Part shown: piece by piece, positions 39,037-49,255 of the stretch
How positions within the stretch are numbered: position 1 is the stretch's first letter
Layout of the letters: each line of letters begins with the position of its first letter
Source: JACCXG01 sp963785755
GTDB lineage: Bacteria; Acidobacteriota; Vicinamibacteria; Vicinamibacterales; 2-12-FULL-66-21
DNA length: 64,000 nucleotides
Assembly (NCBI GenBank): GCA_963785755.1
Contig: CAWAXG010000016.1
Location: 1 to 64,000, forward strand
Direction of reading: 5' to 3'
The notes under the pieces: generated by a model
Told to the model about the DNA's origin: nothing
The model's database searches: none
What the model saw: only the letters and a program-made list of their open reading frames with translations
Program-made: the position numbers and the translations under genes

Positions 39037-41722
39037 ATGTCCATCGCCGTCGGTGACCGGATCGGACCGTACGAGGTCGTGGGCCGGATCGGTGCCGGAG
39101 GGATGGGCGAGGTCTACAAGGCGATCGACAGCCGGCTGCAGCGGACGGTCGCGATCAAAGTCCTGCCCGAGCTGTTCTCGAGGGACGAGGAACGGCTGGC
39201 GCGGTTCGACCGGGAAGCTCGCACGCTCGCGTCGCTCAACCACCCGAACATCGCGCAGATCTACGGACTCGAAGAATCGCCCGCGGCCGGTGGACGGCGC
39301 GCGCTGTCGATGGAGTTCATCGAAGGGGAGAACCTCGCCGAGCGGCTCTCGCGCGGGGCGATCCCGCTGGACGATGCGCTGGGCATCGCGGCGCAGATCG
39401 TCGAGGCGCTCGAGGCTGCTCACGAGCGGGGCATCATCCACCGCGATCTCAAGCCCGCCAACGTCATGGTGCGCCCCGACGGCGCCGTGAAGGTGCTCGA
39501 CTTCGGCCTGGCCAAGGCGTCCGACCCCGCGGCGTCCGGCGCCATCGCGAATTCGCCGACGATTACCAACATGCACACCCGGGACGGCGCGCTCCTCGGC
39601 ACGGCTGGGTACATGTCTCCGGAACAGGTGAAGGGGCGGATGGTCGATCGCCGCGCCGACATCTGGGCCTTTGGCGTCGTGCTGTACGAGCTGCTGACTG
39701 GCACCGGACCGTTCACGGCAGAGACGTCGCCACAGATTCTCGCCCGGGTGATCGAGCGCGAACCCGACTGGTCGCGCCTGCCTTCGTATACACCGATCTC
39801 GGTCGTGCGGCTGCTGCAGCGCTGCCTCCACAAGGATCCGCATCACCGGCTGCAGGCGATCGGTGATGCACGCCTCGAGCTCGCAGAGGCCGCGACCGGA
39901 TCGACCGTGGCGTTCACGGCCAAACCTTCTCCGTGGCCTCTGCGTGCCCTGGCCTGGCTGGCCGTTGCCGGCGTCGCGTCCAGCGCGGTTCTCGGCCTCC
40001 TGCTGTGGCGTGCCCGCACGAGCGCGCCCGCCGCCGCTCCTGTGAGCGCCGCCATCACGCTGCCCGAGGGGCGGTACCTCGATGGGTTCGGTCCACCGCC
40101 GGTGGCGGTGTCGAAGGACGGGCGGACGCTCGCGTTCCTGGCCCGGGGAACGAGCGGATTGCAGGAGCTCTACGTCCGGCCGCTGTCCGAGACGCGTGCG
40201 ACGCTCGTGCCGAACAGCGAGACGCGCGGAAGGCCCGTTCTTTTCGCCGGATGGCCGCTGGGTCGCCTTTGCCGTCGGCACGTCGTACACCGCGACCCGT
40301 CCCGAACTGCGGAAGTACTCGCTCGATACCGGGCTGACGCAGACGGTGGGCACGATCGAGGACTATTTCGGCGGCGTGTGGACCGAGGACAACAACTTGG
40401 TGTTCGTCGGCCCGCAGCCGAACGGGCTCTGGAAGATACCGGCTGGCGGCGGCACGCCGCAGAACATCGTCCCCAAGGTTCGCTTCGCCGGTGAGGACGT
40501 CAATCGAGCACTCGCATGGCCGGCGTTGTTGCCGGGAGAGCGTTCGGTGCTGGTCAGCGACTGGGACACCGCCCAGATCGCGATCGTCAATCTCGAGACC
40601 CGTGACATGACGCATGTCGGACTCGAGGGCGCGGGCGCGCGGTTCGCGCCGAACGGATATCTCGTGTATGCCGTCAACGACGAGCTTCGCGGCATCGCCT
40701 TCGATGCATCGGCCAACCGCGTCAGCGGCGCGCCGGTGGCGTTGGTCAAGGGCATCGCATACGCCCGCAACACTGCGCCGGTGTTCGCGTTCTCCGCGGA
40801 CGGTACGCTCGTCTTCTCGACCGGCTATCTCCGCGGCAGCCGGCGCGAGCCGATGCGCTTCATCCGGGCCAGCCGGCAGGGCAATCCCGCGGTTCTCTCG
40901 ATTCAGCCACAACTCGTCAGCCGGGCATTCGTGCTGTCGCCCGATGGCACTCAGCTGGCGGTGAACAGCGGGGAGAGTTCAGCGGCGATTGTGATCGATC
41001 TCAGGCGCGGCACGACGACGAAGCTGAGCGACCTCGGCATCAGATCAGTGAGCTCGCTCGCCTGGACAACGGATGGCCGCCAGCTCGCCTTATCGGGCTC
41101 CATGCCGGGGAGCGGCGCCTGGGGTGTGCTGCTGGTGAACGTCGACGGAACTGGCAAGCCGGAACCGCTGGTGACGCCAGAAAACATCGAGTTCCATCTC
41201 GCGGGGTGGACGCCGGACGGACAGTCCCTTCTGGCGTGGGGTGGACGTCCGGTCCAGGTCGCGATGCAAATCATGCGGCTGCAGCGCGGGAAAGCGCGGG
41301 AAGTGCTGCACACGGAGCCTGGCTCGGTGACGAGCGCGAGACTGTCGCCTGACGGGCGATGGCTCGCCTACGACTCCACGGCGACCGGCGCGATCGAAGT
41401 GTATGTGCTCGCGGTGTCTGGTCCGCGGATCCGCATCCCGGTCACCGCCGCGGGCGGGGCCTCGCCGATCTGGTCGCCGGATGGCCGTGAGCTGCTGTTC
41501 CGGCGGGGTCGCGCCGTCATCTCCGTTCCCGTGCAGACGACCGCAACAGGCATCGACTTCGGCGATGAGCGGAAGCTGTTCGAATGGGATGCCGCGAGTG
41601 AGTGGGCGATGGCGCCGAATGGCGATATCTACAGCGTCGAGCCGGTGCCGGGGGCCGCGCTGCAGTCGGCGTTCCAGTTGAGGACGGGGTGGTTCGGGGA
41701 GCTCGAACGCTTGATCAGGTGA
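39037..41722 (+). CDS. Membrane Ser/Thr protein kinase with TolB-like propeller, one frame slip
   Basis: Starts MSIAVGDRIGPYEVVGRIGA; glycine loop GAGGMGEVYKA, lysine in VAIKVLP, IIHRDLKPANVMV, VLDFGLAKA, GYMSPEQVKG. The membrane helix is WLAVAGVASSAVLGLLLW (about residues 305-325). The propeller begins AITLPEGRYLDGFGPPPVAV. One base is lost near 40237; reading through restores GPFFSPDGRWVAFAVGTSY. Later blades include FVLSPDGTQLAVNS and ARLSPDGRWLAYDS. The end, RTGWFGELERLIR, is a variant of the tail shared by all five kinases. It is probably transcribed alone from the box at 39016. Repeat element B begins 6 bases after its stop. Confidence 0.88.
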
Positions 41723-41728
41723 AACCTA

Positions 41729-41973
41729 CGTCAACTCCCAACCTCCAACTCCCAACTCCCAAAGCGCATCCCTCGAACAACGGGGCGGAAAGCGTGCCGG
41801 TTCAGCTCGCTCGCGACGACTTTCACCCGGATGGTGGGATAGGAGCGCTTTGGGAGTTGCCCGCCGCCGCTCGTCGGGTCGGTCGCAGCCGACGAGCTCT
41901 GGCGAGGCCTCGCCGTAGCGCGCGAGCGATAGGTGCGCGCGGAGGCGGGGAAGTTGGGAGTTGGGAGTTGGCC
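41729..41973 (+). mobile_element. Repeat element B (MITE-like, GGGAGTTG arms)
   Basis: 245 bp. The left end CGTCAACTCCCAAC (41729-41742) is identical to element A; the right end GTTGGGAGTTGGCC (41960-41973) matches at 12 of 14. Arms of GGGAGTTG units. The core 41766-41860 (CTCGAACA, GGGCGG, CAGCT, CGACTTTCACCC, GCGCTTTGGGAG) is related to A and C. A second repeat (41861-41945, hairpin below) lies to the right of the core. It exactly fills the space between two stop codons: 6 bases after the kinase stop and directly abutting the phosphodiesterase stop at 41974. Confidence 0.65.
41860..41945. repeat. Palindromic repeat nested in element B (second copy at 60205)
   Basis: GCTCGTCGG (41869-41877) pairs with CCGACGAGC (41889-41897). 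Next is a perfect 14-bp palindrome, GGCGAGGCCTCGCC (41901-41914), then a CGCGCGGAGGCGGG end. The same order of motifs is found at 60205-60295. Confidence 0.7.
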
Positions 41974-43539
41974 TCATCTCTCCCGTGCCCCGCTGTCGAT
42001 GTAGTGATGCTCCCCGGCGCTCGAGATCTCGACCGACGCCCGATACGCGCCTGCCGTTGCCCGCACCACTCGCCGTGACGTCTTGATCGAGCCCGGCGCC
42101 GGGCCATCCTTCAGGGCTTCGCGAAGCACGCGTCCGCAGCTCCGGGTGCACGGCTCCTTGACGCCGAGAATCGCCAGCACCGTTGGCATCACATCGGCCA
42201 GCGACGCCGGCGCGTCGATCCGGGTGCGCGGTTTGAAGTCCGCACCCCACGCGACGAGCGTGTTGCGCACCACCCACGGGCTGAGACCGCCGTGGCCGCT
42301 GGCGCCGCCCGCGACCGGACCCGGTGTCGAGCTGTGAATCGTGCTCGTGCCCTTCACGCCGAATTGATTCTCGTTCGACGTCCACGCGAGCGATACCGCA
42401 ACATCCGCTGCCCGTGACGGGTGCGAGGCGTGAATCAGGTCGAGCGACAGCGTGCCCGGGACGCTGCCTTCTTCACGGTTCGGGCCGTGTGTGAACACGA
42501 CGTCCGCCCATGGCTGCGTCTGCAGGAACCGCGCGAGCGCGGCGATGCGCCCGGCATCACGACCCTCGACATAGAACAGCGCCGCCTGCCCCTGACTCGC
42601 GACGATGATGTCGGTGGACGGGGCGCTCTGCTTCAGCCCCGCCGTGATCAGCGCCTGGGTGACGTTCACGCCATCGGTGTGCCGGGCGAATCCATGATCG
42701 GACGTGATGATGATGTCGAGGGCGCTCGACCGTCCCAGCGCCTCGATCTTCGCGATGGTGCGCGACAGGCTCTCGTCGATCCGTCGCAGCGCTTCCTTCG
42801 CCTGCGGTGACCCGGCGCCGTTGGCGTGCTGCGCGGAGTCGAGCGGACCCATCCAGTCGATCAGCACGTCGGGTCGAAGCTCCGGCAGCGCGTAGTCCCT
42901 GACCACCGTATCGGTCCACTGCATCTGACCGAGATCGTCCGGATCGGGCGGCGGCGTGCCAAAGCGGCCGAGGATCGCGTCGCTGTTCGCCTTCGGGTAG
43001 GCCGTCGTCCCGCGATCGAAGAGGCCGTGGATCGCGACGCCGGCGCCGTGCCGCGCCCGCGGGTTCAGGAGAAAACCGTTGCCGGTCGTTCCCGAGCTTG
43101 CCGTGACCAGCGTCCGGCCGTTGCGCTGCAGAATCTCTCCGAGGGTCTGCACGCTCACCGCGCGCCCATCGACCTCCTCGAGCTTGACGAGCTGCGTGTG
43201 GTCGGCGGTATCGAATGGCGCGCGAGCGTTGACGCCGGCGACGAACATGCTGTTGCCGACGATGCCGTGCGCGGCAGGGTAGGTGCCGGTCGCGAGCGAT
43301 GCCGCATTGATACGGGTGGAGGTCGGGAATACGGAATGGCTGTTGACGTACTCGACGCCCTCGGCGCGGAGCCTCGCGAGCGTCGGAGTATCGGTCGCGT
43401 CGATGCTGTCGGGCCTGAGCCCGTCGATGACGAAGATGGCGATGAGCCGGGCCGGCTGCACCTGCGCGTGTCCCGCACAGCTGACTGCCAGGGCGGCGAG
43501 CGCGCCAACCGCGAGTTTTACTGAAGGCGATGTCGTCAT
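41974..43539 (-). CDS. NPP-type nucleotide pyrophosphatase/phosphodiesterase (alkaline phosphatase superfamily), secreted
   Basis: About 521 aa from the ATG at 43539 (signal peptide KLAVGALAALAVSCAGHAQ). The alkaline-phosphatase-fold metal sites are visible: Asp in IAIFVIDGLRPDSID, the nucleophile Thr in FPTSTRINAASLATG, Asp/His in GPLDSAQHANGAGS, and DH in IIITSDHGFARHTDG. A last His lies in GASGHGGLSP. The PTxTxxNxxSLATG form is typical of ectonucleotide pyrophosphatases. It likely hydrolyses nucleotide or lipid phosphodiesters in the periplasm. The longer reading to 43668 has no signal-like start. It is divergent from the ADOP gene at 43696. Frame intact. Confidence 0.85.
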   Translation of the reverse strand: MTTSPSVKLAVGALAALAVSCAGHAQVQPARLIAIFVIDGLRPDSIDATDTPTLARLRAEGVEYVNSHSVFPTSTRINAASLATGTYPAAHGIVGNSMFVAGVNARAPFDTADHTQLVKLEEVDGRAVSVQTLGEILQRNGRTLVTASSGTTGNGFLLNPRARHGAGVAIHGLFDRGTTAYPKANSDAILGRFGTPPPDPDDLGQMQWTDTVVRDYALPELRPDVLIDWMGPLDSAQHANGAGSPQAKEALRRIDESLSRTIAKIEALGRSSALDIIITSDHGFARHTDGVNVTQALITAGLKQSAPSTDIIVASQGQAALFYVEGRDAGRIAALARFLQTQPWADVVFTHGPNREEGSVPGTLSLDLIHASHPSRAADVAVSLAWTSNENQFGVKGTSTIHSSTPGPVAGGASGHGGLSPWVVRNTLVAWGADFKPRTRIDAPASLADVMPTVLAILGVKEPCTRSCGRVLREALKDGPAPGSIKTSRRVVRATAGAYRASVEISSAGEHHYIDSGARER

Positions 43540-43681
43540 GGCGATCCTGGGACCGAAGCTACTCGTTCGTACGCGTGCGACGCATTTGCTGTGGACCGGT
43601 GGCCGTGATTGCGGTGCGAGCGGACGCATGTTCGATGCGTTCATGACACGAAATCCCTGGACCATCACGCGTCCGCACGGT

Positions 43682-43687
43682 TATAAC
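43682..43687 (+). promoter_or_regulatory. -10 element TATAAC, leaderless spacing
   Basis: TATAAC lies 8 bases before the ATG at 43696, with TGGACC (43658-43663) 18 bp upstream as a 4-of-6 match to -35. Transcription would start at about the initiation codon. Confidence 0.5.
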
Positions 43688-43695
43688 CGCTCGCG

Positions 43696-46134
43696 ATGAC
43701 ATTCACGATCGATTTTCGTCACGCCGTTCGTCACCTGCGGCAATCGCCCGGGTTCACGATCACGGCGGTGCTGACGTTCGCGCTCGCGATCGGCGCCAAC
43801 AGCGCGATTTTCAGCGCCGTCAATGCCATCCTCCTCCGGCCGCTGCCGGTCGAGGCGCCCGACGACCTCGCCGTGGTCTGGCAAACCGATGAGCGCGGCC
43901 AGGCGGTCGTCGAGCTGACTCACCGACATCTTCGCGAATGGACGACCGCCGGATCGATGTTCACGCGCGCGGCCATCATGGGCTCGCACAACTGGAGCGC
44001 GGTGCTCCAGGGACGCGGCGAGCCGACGCGCATGTGGTTCAGCGGGGTCTCAGCCGCGTTCTTCGACACGCTTGGCGTGCGGCCGCTGCTCGGCCGCGCG
44101 ATCCGTGCTGAAGATGATGTCCCAAATGCGCCGGCCATCGCCGTACTGAATTACTCGACCTGGGTCAGACGATTCGGGTCCGACCCGAACATCGTCGGAA
44201 CCCGGATGACGCTCGATGGCGACGACGTGGAGATCGTCGGCGTGATGCCGCCGGGCGTCGATTTTCCCCGCGGGGCGGAGTTCTGGGTGCCCGCGGTGCC
44301 GATCCTGGCGAGCGGCACTCCTCCGAACACCAGGACTCTCGATACCGTCGGCGTGTTCTACGTCGTTGGACGGCTGCGGCCGGACCTTCGCGTCGCGGCG
44401 TTGCGCGGCGAAGTGGACGCGGCCGAAGCCCGGCTCGATCGCGCCGAGCCCGGCCGCCTGAAGTGGGGGACGACCGCGGTCGTGACGCCGTTCGTCGATT
44501 ACGTCTTCGGACCGGTGCGCCCCGCGCTGCGCGTGCTGTGGGCGGCCGTAGCCGTGCTGCTGCTCATCGCCTGCGCGAACATCTCCGGACTGATGCTGAC
44601 CAGGGTCGGACGCCGCCAGCACGAGCACAGCATTCGCCTGGCGCTCGGTGCCACACGCCGCGCCATCGCCGGATCGTGGCTGGTCGAGATGATCCTTGTC
44701 GCGACCGCGGGCGGTGCGCTCGGCATCGCGGTCGCGCACTGGATCGCGCGCGCCATTGCGGCGCTCGCGCCCGACGACCTCCCCGGGCTTGCCGAGATCG
44801 GCGTGAGCGCGCCGGTCGCGCTCTTCACGTTTGCGGTCGTCATCGCAGTGGCGCTGATCACGTCAGCGGTGCCGCTCAGGCATGCGGGCCGCGCGACCCT
44901 GACCGGAGCGCTCGAGGGGGAGCGCACGACGGCGGGCCGTGGCGCGCTGCGCACCCGCTCCTCCCTGCTCGTCGCGCAGATTGGACTGTCAGTCGTGCTC
45001 CTGGTCGCCGCCGGCCTCGTCGTCCGCAGCTTCCAGGCACTCAGGGACGTGGACCTCGGTTTTGCTCCGGCGCGCGTGTTGAGCCTGACCGTGCAGCCGC
45101 GAGGTGTCAACGTGCCGCCCAACATCTGGCTCGATCAGCTGCTCGGCCGTGTCCGTGCTCTGCCAGGGGTCGAGGCTGCGGGCGCGGTGTACCTGCGGCC
45201 GTTGATGTTGGGGCCGATCGGTCAGGGCGTGGGAGTGCGGCTCGAGGGGCAGCCGGAAACGCCCGAGGCCGCGGCGGCCAACCCGATCCTCAACCATCAG
45301 ATTGCCACTCCCGGATACTTCGAGACGATGAAGATTCCCCTGCGCGCGGGAAGGGTCTTCACCGATCGCGATACGCGAGATGCGCCCCGGGTCGTGATCG
45401 TCGGCGAATCGACGGCGCGGCGTCTGTGGCCCGGCCAGGACCCGATCGGCAAGCGGATGTCGATGTCGAGCTTCACTCCTGGGGGGCCGCGCACGATGTG
45501 GCGCACCGTGGTTGGCGTGGTGAGCGATGTGAGGTATCGAGGGATCGAAGAGGTGCAGCTCGACGTCTACGACGCGGCGCTGCAGACCGGTCGTCCGGCG
45601 GACAACCTCGTCGTGCGCACCGCGGTCGATCCGTTGACCGTCGCGTCCGCCGTCCGCGCCGTCGCGCGCGAGCTCGATCCCGGATCGATCGTGGACAACG
45701 TCACGACCCTCGATGCGGTGGTGACCCGCGCCGAAGCGCCGTGGCGGCTCACGATGTGGATGTTCGTGCTGTTCGCGGTCCTGGCGTTCGGGCTCGCCGC
45801 GCTCGGTCTCTTCAGCCTGGTCGCGATCGACGTCGCGCACCGCGGCCGCGAGTTCGCGATCCGCATGGCGCTCGGCGCCTCACGGCCGGCGATTCTCCGC
45901 GGCGTCCTGGTTCGGGCGGGATGGCGCGTGGCCACGGGCGTCGCGCTCGGCCTGGCGGCGGCTGTGGTCGCGAGCCGCGCCATGCGCGGCCTGCTCTTCT
46001 CGATCGCGCCGGATGACGGGGTGACCTATGCGGCGGTGCTCGCCGTCGTCGTCGTCGCCGTCGCGCTGGCCGCATACCTTCCCGCCCGCCACGCCGGGCG
46101 CGTCGACCCGCAGGCGCTGCTGCGGCAGCTGTAG
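43696..46134 (+). CDS. ADOP-type MacB/FtsX-like permease (intact)
   Basis: 812 aa, no frame slips. Membrane helix 1 is FTITAVLTFALAIGANSAIF. The first MacB_PCD region follows (residues about 45-270). Helices start at LRVLWAAVAVLLLIACANIS, and the FtsX signature is HSIRLALGATRRAIAG. The middle helices end at about 440, with a second PCD region (about 460-690) and a last FtsX unit (FVLFAVLAFGLAALGLFSLV, FAIRMALGASRPAILRGVL). The duplicated layout defines the ADOP group; no ATPase gene is adjacent. It is probably a mechanotransmission-type or export permease of unknown substrate. Element D starts 12 bases after its stop, and a second ADOP gene follows at 46803. Confidence 0.9.
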   Translation: MTFTIDFRHAVRHLRQSPGFTITAVLTFALAIGANSAIFSAVNAILLRPLPVEAPDDLAVVWQTDERGQAVVELTHRHLREWTTAGSMFTRAAIMGSHNWSAVLQGRGEPTRMWFSGVSAAFFDTLGVRPLLGRAIRAEDDVPNAPAIAVLNYSTWVRRFGSDPNIVGTRMTLDGDDVEIVGVMPPGVDFPRGAEFWVPAVPILASGTPPNTRTLDTVGVFYVVGRLRPDLRVAALRGEVDAAEARLDRAEPGRLKWGTTAVVTPFVDYVFGPVRPALRVLWAAVAVLLLIACANISGLMLTRVGRRQHEHSIRLALGATRRAIAGSWLVEMILVATAGGALGIAVAHWIARAIAALAPDDLPGLAEIGVSAPVALFTFAVVIAVALITSAVPLRHAGRATLTGALEGERTTAGRGALRTRSSLLVAQIGLSVVLLVAAGLVVRSFQALRDVDLGFAPARVLSLTVQPRGVNVPPNIWLDQLLGRVRALPGVEAAGAVYLRPLMLGPIGQGVGVRLEGQPETPEAAAANPILNHQIATPGYFETMKIPLRAGRVFTDRDTRDAPRVVIVGESTARRLWPGQDPIGKRMSMSSFTPGGPRTMWRTVVGVVSDVRYRGIEEVQLDVYDAALQTGRPADNLVVRTAVDPLTVASAVRAVARELDPGSIVDNVTTLDAVVTRAEAPWRLTMWMFVLFAVLAFGLAALGLFSLVAIDVAHRGREFAIRMALGASRPAILRGVLVRAGWRVATGVALGLAAAVVASRAMRGLLFSIAPDDGVTYAAVLAVVVVAVALAAYLPARHAGRVDPQALLRQL

Positions 46135-46146
46135 GGTGGGGTTCGC

Positions 46147-46710
46147 TCTCAACTCCCAACTCCCGATCTCCAACTCCCAACTGTCCGCGCTCGGCGCCCT
46201 CAGGCTTCGCGCTCTTGAAAATGACCGCAGTTGATTCCCCGCAGCGGATCGGCGGGTTGGCCACGACTCTGCATGTTCATGGACTACACGGATTGGTCGA
46301 TAGCCAACAAACCTTATGATCTGCGCGAAAGACTATTCTTATTCGCCTGCGTCATCACTCGCCTAACGCAGTTTCTGCACACGCGCGGCCCCGTAGCCGA
46401 GCACTTTCTCAAGCAGGTCTGAAAAGCGACCTCGGCGCGCAATTACGAAGAGGCTGACGACGGCTCGAGCTCACGGGACAAGCTGGCCAAGAAGCGGATC
46501 GTCCTGCGCGAACTCAAAGAAACGAGCTTATTCGCCTGCGCGTATTGCGGCGCTCAGGCTTCCTGACCGCAGCGCAGGACCCCGTGATCAATGAGAGTGC
46601 TGAACTAGTGCAAAATCGTGGCGGCACTGATCCGAAATTCATCCGAGGCGGATGGCTCCTGATCTTGGGAGTTGGGATTGGAGTTGGAAGTTGGGAGTTG
46701 AGAGTTGACG
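46147..46710 (+). mobile_element. Repeat element D (GGGAGTTG arms around a four-helix-bundle gene)
   Basis: 564 bp. The left end TCTCAACTCCCAAC (46147-46160) and right end GTTGAGAGTTGACG (46697-46710) match the TIR consensus at 12 and 13 of 14. The left arm (46149-46182) and right arm (46664-46710) are built from the same units as A-C. Between them lies a broken gene for an Avd/IVS-like four-helix-bundle protein whose stop touches the right arm. It starts 12 bases after the ADOP stop. It could be a longer relative of the short elements. Confidence 0.6.
46273..46662 (+). pseudogene. Four-helix-bundle protein (23S rRNA IVS / Avd-like), broken
   Basis: Pieces in order: MDYTDWSIANKPYDLRERLF, LFACVITRLTQFLHTRGPVA; an in-frame TGA at 46420 where VLKSATSA would be expected; NYEEADDGSSSRDKLAKKRI, VLRELKET; a slip near 46527 to LIRLRVLRRSGFLTAAQDPV, INESAELV; a slip near 46615 to IVAALIRNSSEADGS and TGA at 46660. 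This is the complete pattern of the TIGR02436 family (EADDGSS...KRIVLRELKETxxxLR is its hallmark). The family includes ORFs in intervening sequences of 23S rRNA and the Avd accessory protein of diversity-generating retroelements. No reverse transcriptase is nearby. Start 46273 or 46279. Three defects in 390 bases suggest real decay, though base errors are possible. Confidence 0.75.
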
Positions 46711-46802
46711 GCAATTGCTACAGAGTGCAGATATATTTGCGATTGCAGAGTATATTGTAATACCATCCCGGCGAACCTCGGCAGCCCATTCGAGGACACG
46801 CC

Positions 46803-49240
46803 ATGCTCTGGCTCGACTCACTGACCCGCGACCTCCGCTACGCGGCTCGCCTCCTGGCGCGGACGCCGGCCTTCACGATTCCGGCCGTCGCGTCGCTCGC
46901 GCTGGGAATCGCCGTCAACACCGCCCTCTTCAGCGTGATCAATGCCGCCCTCCTCAGGCCGCTCGGCGGTCCAGGCACAGGCGAGCTCGTGCGGATCGGT
47001 CGATCGGTGCGCGACGACGGCTCGTTCCGTTCGGTGTCGCAGGAGGACCTCCGTTATCTGCGCGAGCAGGCGTCCTCGTTCGGCGCCATCGCCGGGCAGC
47101 AGATCGAATCGATCGTCCTCACCGGTGCCGAGCGATCGGAGCTCGTGTCGGTCGAAACCGTCACCGGGAACTACTTTTCGGCGCTTGGCGTGTCCCCGGC
47201 GATCGGCCGGGCCTTCACCGACGAGGACGATCGCGCCGGCGCCGCGCCGGCCGTCGTCATCAGCGATCGGTTCTGGCGCCGGCGCTTTGCCGGGAGCCGA
47301 GCGCTCTCAGGCTCCGCGGTTCGACTGAACGATCGCGAGTTCACCATCGTCGGCGTCGCGCCGTCCGGATTCGTGGGAACGTTCCCCGGCGTCGACACGG
47401 ACTTCTGGCTGCCCGCGGCGATGATGGGCGTGGCGAGGAAGCTGCCGGATCGGCGCGAGCCGAACCTCATGCTGCTCGCGCGTCTGCGACCCGACGTCTC
47501 GATCGAGACCGCGCGCGCCGAACTGCAGGTTCTGGCGCGGCGCCTGATCGAGAGAGACGGCGACCGCGACCGCGGCCACGGCTTCTCCATCGCAAAGGCG
47601 CGCGGCATCCACCCCGCGTTTGCCCGCATCGCGGGTCCCGTTCTTCTCCTGCTGATGGCGGTCGTCGGGCTGGTCCTGTTGATCGCCTGTATCAATGTCG
47701 CGGGCCTGATGCTGGCGCGAGCCAACGCGCGACAGGGCGAGCTGGCCGTGCGGCTGGCGCTCGGCGCGGGACGCGGCCGTGTCGTCGCGCAACTGCTGGT
47801 GGAGAGCGGGCTCGTCGCGATGCTCGGGGGAGCGACGGGTCTGCTGCTGGCGTATTGGCCGGTGCGCCTGCTCAACACCTTCGATCTGACGACGGGGCCG
47901 ACCGGCCGCGGCATCTTCTTCAATCTTCAGCTCGATGCCAGGGTCTTTCTGTTCACCGTGACAGTGGCGATGCTGACGACCCTCGTGTTCGGGCTGTTGC
48001 CTGCGCTTCAGGCCACGCGCGTCGAGCTGACGACACCGATGAAGGAATCGGGTCTGGCCGGCGGGATCAGGCGGTCGCGGCTGCGCGGCGCATTGATGGT
48101 CGTGCAGGTCGCTCTTTCGTGCGTCTTGCTGGTCGCCGCGTCGCTGCTGTCGAAAGGGTTGTACAAGGCTGAACGGGTCGAGCTCGGTTTCGATCCGAGC
48201 GACGTGCTCATCGCGACGCTGGATCTCAGGACCCTTGGCGCGGACAGTCAAAGGACGGAGGCGTTCTACGCCGAGTTGCTGCGCCGGGCGCGCGAGCTGC
48301 CGCTCGTGGACAGGGCGGCTTTCGCCGATTTCGTCCCGATGGGAGATCCCGGGGCAGGGAAGTTCCGCCTGCCCGAGGTGACCGCGCCGCCGGGAGCGGA
48401 TCATTTCGAGGTGCCTTACGGCGTGATCTCGGATGGCTACTTCTCGACCGTACGGCAGCCGGTTCTGCGAGGCCGCGACTTCACGCCGGACGACCGCCGC
48501 GGCGCGCCACTTGTGGCTATCGTCAATGACGCGCTGGCAAGGCGGGCATTTCCCGGCGGCGATGCGCTTGGCAAACGGCTGCGTCTTGCCCGCGAAGAGG
48601 CGGACGACTACGAGATCGTCGGCATCGTCCGCGATGCACGGTTCTGGGCACTCGCCGGCGACATCGAGCCGCTCATCCTGGTGCCGGCGCTGCAGCACTT
48701 CAGCCAGCCGATGGTCCTCCATGTGCGGTCCTCGAACGACCCGTCACAGGTCACGGCGGCGCTCGAGCGTCTCGTGTCGAGATCGACCGCACCGTGCCGT
48801 TCACCGCGAGCCCGATGCGCGAAGGCATGGAATTCACCCTCGTCCCCGGGCGGGTTGTCCGGTTCGTGTTCAGCGTCGCCGGCCTCATCGCGCTGGCGCT
48901 GGCTTCGGTCGGTTTGTATGCGCTCGTCTGGTACAGCCTCGAGCAGCGGGTGAAGGAGATTGGCGTGCGTGTCGCGCTCGGCGCGACGAGCAGCCGCGTG
49001 TTCCGGGTGATCGTCGGCAGCGCGCTCCGTCTGACGGCGATCGGCGTCACGATCGGCGTCGCCGCGGCCGCGGCTTCGACCCGCCTGCTCTCGGCGCTCC
49101 TGTACGGCGTCAGCCCGACCGATCCGCTGACGTTCGGCGTCATCACCGCCTTGCTGCTGCTCGTCGCGTTGGCTGCCGGATACGCCGCCGCGCGCAAAGG
49201 ACTCACTGTCGATCCTGTCGTGGCGCTGCGGCACGAGTAG
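46803..49240 (+). CDS. ADOP-type MacB/FtsX-like permease, one frame slip
   Basis: About 812 aa. The start MLWLDSLTRDLRYAARLLAR at 46803 has GAGGA upstream. Membrane helix AFTIPAVASLALGIAVNTAL, a first PCD region, helices from VLLLLMAVVGLVLLIACINV, FtsX signature LAVRLALGAGRGRVVAQLL, and a second PCD region (DPSDVLIATLDLRTLGADSQ-like). A slip near 48785 breaks the last part; reading through gives EIDRTVPFTASPMREGMEFT, the final helices and EIGVRVALGATSSRVFRVIV, ending VDPVVALRHE. Its upstream region contains the right arm of element D (ends 46710) and an AT-rich stretch (TATATT, GTAATA, 46731-46761) that may hold the promoter. No ATPase gene nearby. Confidence 0.88.
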
Positions 49241-49255
49241 CGGCTTGCCGATGAC

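Noticed and set aside
46273..46662. Diversity-generating retroelement
   Set aside because: The Avd-like protein is there, but no reverse transcriptase, template repeat or variable repeat was seen.
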